DNA of 32,643 nucleotides from Armatimonadota bacterium (GTDB lineage: Bacteria; Armatimonadota; UBA5829). This document shows, in pieces, positions 31,660 to 32,643 of this stretch. The stretch lies in the NCBI GenBank assembly GCA_012522575.1, contig JAAYKE010000089.1, positions 1 through 32,643 of the forward strand. The letters run 5' to 3'. A program made the position numbers and the translations under genes. Each line of letters begins with the position of its first letter. The first letter of the stretch is position 1. The notes below the pieces were generated by a model. The model did not search any database and was not told where the DNA came from. It worked only from the letters and a program-made list of their open reading frames with translations.

Positions 31660-32643
31660 AGCATCAGATAAAGCTTTGGGGATCAAGAGTGGTTATGCTT
31701 GTGCTGCTCGGGCTGGCAGTGCAACGATGGGGAGTTCCGATGTATGTGAAATACTTCAGCCCAAAAAAAACCGTGGTTTATGTACCTCAGGGCAAAGTGG
31801 CATTCGGTGACTTTACGGTAAGTTTTCATGAGATAGGCACGCTGGCCGCTGAGAGATCGGTGCCGGTATTTGGAGAGGATAACGGCAAGATCATTACCCT
31901 GGTAGCTGAGGGAACTGTCGTCAGAGCCGGGGATATGATTGCGGAAATAGACAGAAGCGATATTGAGCGCGAGATTCGCAACCAGAAACTGACGGTCAAC
32001 AACGCCGAGGCCGAGGTAGCCAGGGTAGAAGAAGAATTCAGGATGCTGGTCGAGAGCAATAAAACACACTACGAAAAGCAAAAGGCCGACTATGACTTCA
32101 CCCTCAATGAGCTGGATATGGCCAGAAAGACACTTGAGAAAAGAAAACGCCTGGCTGATGAGAAACTCGTTCCGCGGGATCAGGTAGAACAGGCGGAGCT
32201 TACGGTTCGGTCTAAAGAGCTTGCGGAGATGAAGGGCAAAAAGGACCTTGAACTGCAGGAAGCCGACAACAAGTCCAAAGAGAATCAGAAACAGGCGGAT
32301 ATGCGAAAGGTCAGATTCGCGCTGCAGACTCAACAGCGCACACTCGAAGAACTGGAGGCCAGATTGAGCAGCGGGGTTATAAAAGCCCCCGCGCCCGGCA
32401 TGGTAGTCATATCAAAAACCTGGGCTGGTCCCGGAGAGTTCAGAAAGATTCAGGAAGGGGACACTATTCGAATGCGGCAGTCGATCTGCCTTCTGCCGGA
32501 CCTTTCCAAGATGCTGGTTCGAGTTAATGTCGGCGAATCGGATGCGCCGAGAGTCAAGCTGAATATGCCTGTGCTGATAAAAATGGAGGCGATCCCGGAT
32601 AAGACGTTCCACGGCACGGTTTCGAATATATCGAGCCTTGCAA
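31656..32643 (+). CDS. periplasmic adaptor (membrane fusion) protein, partial
   Basis: Open from ATG 31656 to the right edge (329 codons), so the C-terminus is missing. Residues about 9-27 are a single membrane anchor. GTLAAERSVPVFGEDNGKI to RAGDMIAEID (about 57-95) is the first half of the lipoyl/barrel-sandwich domain. A long charged coiled-coil hairpin (about 100-240; EAEVARVEEEF..., KRLADEKLVPRDQVEQAE) follows, and GVIKAPAPGMVV begins the second lipoyl half. The beta-barrel is reached (LVRVNVGESDAPRVKLNMPVLIKME). This is HlyD/MacA-type architecture. ATGA overlap with the TolC-like gene shows coupling. The next gene is probably an ABC or RND pump, which the window does not show. Confidence 0.93.
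   Translation, partial: MKHQIKLWGSRVVMLVLLGLAVQRWGVPMYVKYFSPKKTVVYVPQGKVAFGDFTVSFHEIGTLAAERSVPVFGEDNGKIITLVAEGTVVRAGDMIAEIDRSDIEREIRNQKLTVNNAEAEVARVEEEFRMLVESNKTHYEKQKADYDFTLNELDMARKTLEKRKRLADEKLVPRDQVEQAELTVRSKELAEMKGKKDLELQEADNKSKENQKQADMRKVRFALQTQQRTLEELEARLSSGVIKAPAPGMVVISKTWAGPGEFRKIQEGDTIRMRQSICLLPDLSKMLVRVNVGESDAPRVKLNMPVLIKMEAIPDKTFHGTVSNISSLA

Noticed and set aside
1-32643. CRISPR array, transposase, integrase or prophage genes
   Set aside because: No spaced direct repeats of CRISPR type and no mobile-element proteins were found; the Ig-repeat DNA at 1-730 is coding.

Overview
This is a 32.6 kb chromosomal window of mixed housekeeping and secreted-protein genes, probably from a diderm bacterium. 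Kdo synthesis genes (kdsA, kdsB) and a TolC/adaptor pair imply an outer membrane with LPS. A menaquinone-type methyltransferase sits beside a long-chain prenyl synthase, and the ribonucleotide reductase is the B12-dependent class II enzyme. The gene order efp...accB...accC...nusB-folD resembles the Firmicutes arrangement. Together with the sugar-degrading exoproteins this would suit Armatimonadota or a related lineage, but that placement is inference; no rRNA or marker tree was available.

Layout. 1-3107 (-) is the N-terminal part of a large secreted protein ending in Ig-like repeats and running off the left edge; its upstream region holds a promoter and a long structured leader. 3462-6357 (-) holds aroF, then the menG-prenyl synthase pair. 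6486-8171 (-) is a secreted GH99/WbsX-like glycosidase cut by one in-frame TGA. 8317-8391 (+) is a CAU tRNA. 8418-10280 (-) is kdsB-kdsA-acylphosphatase. 10364-13789 (-) is a sulfur cluster, metY-mnmA-cysK. 14092-16821 (-) is nrdR-nrdJ under a promoter with two NrdR boxes. 17007-23275 (-) is a compact run: efp, a Cys-rich membrane protein, accB, a pilin-like protein, accC, nusB, folD and a zinc-ribbon/TPR protein. A 0.3 kb non-coding element with 7-bp repeats separates it from the + strand genes panD, a YitJ-type homocysteine methyltransferase/MTHFR fusion and a large exported six-hairpin glycosidase-like protein. A convergent gene (28780-29568, -) encodes a 2-hydroxyacyl-CoA dehydratase-type activator. 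Upstream of it lies a strong candidate c-di-GMP-I riboswitch. The right end (+) is a TolC-like gene overlapping an adaptor gene that leaves the window.

Common threads. One-carbon and sulfur metabolism recur (metY, cysK, folD, the MTHFR fusion, mnmA). Envelope building recurs too (kdsAB, accBC, prenyl synthase, tolC). Several promoters have the same form (TTGnnn, 17-18 bp, TATAAT-like). In kdsB, panD, menG and the activator gene the -10 box lies only 6-11 bp before the start codon and no Shine-Dalgarno is visible, so leaderless translation is likely for some genes. No CRISPR array, transposase, prophage or rRNA was seen. The most unusual items are the riboswitch upstream of an orphan activator, the single in-frame TGA, a duplicated repeat-plus-hairpin module between nrdJ and metY, and the Cys-rich membrane protein inside the acc operon.
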